A stretch of 5,888 bases of DNA from NCBI GenBank assembly GCA_947258635.1, contig CAMYJM010000184.1, positions 1-5,888 of the forward strand, read 5' to 3'. The position numbers and the translations under genes are program-made. Of this stretch, positions 4,122-5,888 are shown piece after piece. The stretch comes from an uncultured Acidimicrobiaceae bacterium. Its GTDB lineage: Bacteria > Actinomycetota > Acidimicrobiia > Spongiisociales > UBA5794. Position 1 is the first letter of the stretch. Each line of letters begins with the position of its first letter. The notes under the pieces were generated by a model that did no database searches, had not been told where the DNA came from, and saw nothing but the letters and a program-made list of their open reading frames with translations.

Positions 4122-5888
4122 ATGGCCGACACCTCGACACTGACCCTTCCGGTGCTACCGCTGCGCAACGGCGTTGTGTTCCCTCACATGGTGATCACCG
4201 TTGGCATTGAATCCGACGAAGCGCGCCGCGCCGTTGCCGCCGCCGAGGAGAACGGGGGCCGGCTGCTTCTGATCCCACGGACCGACGACGGCTTCGCCGC
4301 GGTCGGCACGATCGCGGAAATCCAAGAGGTCAGCGGGGAGGACAGCCCGACCGCGCTCATTGCCGGCGTGGCGCGCGCCAAGGTGGGTGCCGGCCGGCCG
4401 CGGGCGAGCGAGGTCTTGTGGGTGGAGGCCTTCCCCGTCGAGGACCCGGCGACCTTCCCCGGCGTGGTGGCCGACATGGTGCGCGAGTACCGCGCAGTCG
4501 TGACAGAGATAATGGAGCATCGCGGCATCGGCGGAGCTGCTTCCCGGATCCTCGGCATCGAGGACCCCGGCCAGCTCGCCGACCTTGCCGTGTACTCCCC
4601 CGACCTTTCACTGCGCCAGAAGATCGAGGTACTCGAGACGATCGACGTGGAGGAGCGGCTCCGCATCGTGCTCGGGTGGATGAACGAGATCCTTGCCGAC
4701 ATGGAGATCCGGCAGAAGGTCCGCGAGGACGCCACCGAGAGAATCGACAAGACGCAACGCGAGTTCTTGCTGCGCCAGCAGATGGAATCGATCCGCTCTG
4801 AACTTGGAGAGGGCGGCTCGGACGCGATTTCCGAGTACCGCCAGAAGCTCGAGGAGCGCGACCTCCCGGAGAAGGTCGCGGACGCCGTCTCCCAGGAGAT
4901 CGATCGACTGGAGCGGATGAGCGAACAGAGCCCGGAGCACTCCTGGACCCGCACCTGGCTCGACACCGTTTTCGACGTTCCGTGGGAGACCACCTCCGAT
5001 GACAGCTTCGATCTGCAGGCCGCTCGTGAGGTTCTCGACGCCGACCACACCGGCCTCGAAGACGTGAAAGACCGGATCATCGAGCATCTCGCCGTGCGCA
5101 AGCTCCGCCACGACCGCGGGCTCGGGACGGATGCTGCAGGCCGCGGTGCCGGCACGATCATTCTCCTGGTCGGACCTCCCGGCGTGGGCAAGACCTCAAT
5201 GGGCGAATCTGTCGCCGGAGCGCTGGGGCGCGACTTCGTCCGGGTGGCGCTCGGCGGCATTCGTGACGAAGCCGAGATTCGGGGCCACCGCCGCACCTAC
5301 GTAGGGGCGCGTCCCGGTCGCATAGTGCGGGCGCTCACCGAAGCCGGGACGATGAACCCGGTTTTCCTACTCGACGAGATGGACAAGGTCGGCTCGGACT
5401 GGCGGGGCGATCCCTCGTCGGCGCTGCTGGAGGTGCTCGACCCGGCTCAGAACCACACGTTCCGCGACAACTACCTGGAGCTCGACCTCGACCTGTCGAA
5501 CGTGCTGTTCCTGGCGACCGCCAACGTCGTCGAGAGCATCCCGGCACCATTGCTCGATCGCACCGAGGTGATCCGGCTGGACGGCTACACCGACAATGAG
5601 AAGCTCACGATCGCTCGCGACCACCTGCTGCCCCGTCAGATTGAACGAGCCGGTCTCGAGGAAGACGAAATCCACCTGTCGGACGAAGCGATCTCGACGA
5701 TCGTCGACGGTTACACCCAAGAGGCCGGGGTCCGCACCCTGGAGCGGCTCCTCGGCAAGGTAGTCCGCAAAGGTGTCTCCAAGATCGCGATGGAACAGGC
5801 GGCAGTGCCGCTCGAGATCGGCGACGAAGACTTGCGCGACTTGCTCGGCAAGCCGACGGTGCATCACGACGAGGCCAAAGATCGCACG
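4122..5888 (+). CDS. lon: ATP-dependent Lon protease (LonA type), partial at the right edge
   Basis: Lon is a cytoplasmic homohexameric AAA+ serine protease that unfolds and degrades misfolded and short-lived regulatory proteins. The 589 visible residues cover the N-terminal substrate-binding domain (about 8-190, beginning LPVLPLRNGVVFPHM), the helical/coiled linker (about 190-300) and the AAA+ module. Key sites are Walker A GPPGVGKT (351-358), pore loop Y393-V394 in RTYVGA, Walker B FLLDEMD (415-421), sensor-1 N468, arginine finger R480 in PLLDR, and sensor-2 R538 in EAGVRTLER. Numbering runs about 4-5 behind E. coli Lon, so the protein is of normal length. The serine-lysine protease domain, roughly 200 residues, lies beyond the window. 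The frame is intact and every ATPase residue I checked is present. Linker sequences such as FLLRQQM and RTWLDTV are of actinobacterial style. Expression is probably heat-shock regulated through the palindrome at its promoter. It is divergent from the methyltransferase gene with no evident functional tie. Confidence 0.98.
   Translation, partial: MADTSTLTLPVLPLRNGVVFPHMVITVGIESDEARRAVAAAEENGGRLLLIPRTDDGFAAVGTIAEIQEVSGEDSPTALIAGVARAKVGAGRPRASEVLWVEAFPVEDPATFPGVVADMVREYRAVVTEIMEHRGIGGAASRILGIEDPGQLADLAVYSPDLSLRQKIEVLETIDVEERLRIVLGWMNEILADMEIRQKVREDATERIDKTQREFLLRQQMESIRSELGEGGSDAISEYRQKLEERDLPEKVADAVSQEIDRLERMSEQSPEHSWTRTWLDTVFDVPWETTSDDSFDLQAAREVLDADHTGLEDVKDRIIEHLAVRKLRHDRGLGTDAAGRGAGTIILLVGPPGVGKTSMGESVAGALGRDFVRVALGGIRDEAEIRGHRRTYVGARPGRIVRALTEAGTMNPVFLLDEMDKVGSDWRGDPSSALLEVLDPAQNHTFRDNYLELDLDLSNVLFLATANVVESIPAPLLDRTEVIRLDGYTDNEKLTIARDHLLPRQIERAGLEEDEIHLSDEAISTIVDGYTQEAGVRTLERLLGKVVRKGVSKIAMEQAAVPLEIGDEDLRDLLGKPTVHHDEAKDRT

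Noticed and set aside
3983..4168. Longer N terminus (62 extra residues) for the TrmH family protein, starting at 4168.
   Set aside because: It would cover the whole divergent promoter region and the lon start. The extra residues look non-coding in character, and the ATG at 3982 has a well-placed promoter.
4184..5296. A 370-codon minus-strand open frame inside lon.
   Set aside because: The product is Ser/Arg/Pro-rich and reads opposite well-conserved Lon domains; it is a codon-bias artefact.

Overview
The window is ordinary-looking chromosomal DNA from a GC-rich bacterium. Its Lon protease carries the linker and AAA+ sequence style I associate with Actinomycetota (for example RTWLDTV and GPPGVGKTSMGES). 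A secreted protein with a threonine-rich linker and start codons without Shine-Dalgarno sequences also fit that phylum. Placement below phylum is not supported by what can be seen here. There are no RNA genes, insertion sequences, CRISPR arrays or prophage signs.

Layout. Positions 1-730 (minus strand) hold the 5' part of a membrane-anchored, helix-rich protein that runs off the left edge. A 68-bp divergent promoter region follows. Then come two plus-strand genes: an M20 family metallopeptidase (799-2142) and, 36 bp later, a secreted beta-propeller-like protein with a GTG start (2179-3213). This second gene converges on, and overlaps by 29 bp, a minus-strand TrmH family RNA 2'-O-methyltransferase (3185-3982). 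A 139-bp divergent intergenic region separates that gene from lon (4122 to the right edge), which is cut before its protease domain.

The genes do not form one pathway. They are a peptidase/dipeptidase, an extracytoplasmic protein of unknown function, an RNA modification enzyme and a protein quality-control protease, largely in separate transcription units. The most informative signals are regulatory. Four of the five genes have a -10-like hexamer ending 6-7 bases before the start codon and no usable Shine-Dalgarno sequence, which is the layout of leaderless mRNAs. Lon is the exception: it has a consensus TATAAT, a leader of about 80 bases and a Shine-Dalgarno-like sequence. Directly over its predicted transcription start lies a perfect 8-bp inverted repeat. 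The core of this repeat (TGAGT-N7-GCTCA) closely resembles the HAIR operator of the heat-shock repressor HspR, so lon is probably heat-shock controlled. I see no convincing novel system.
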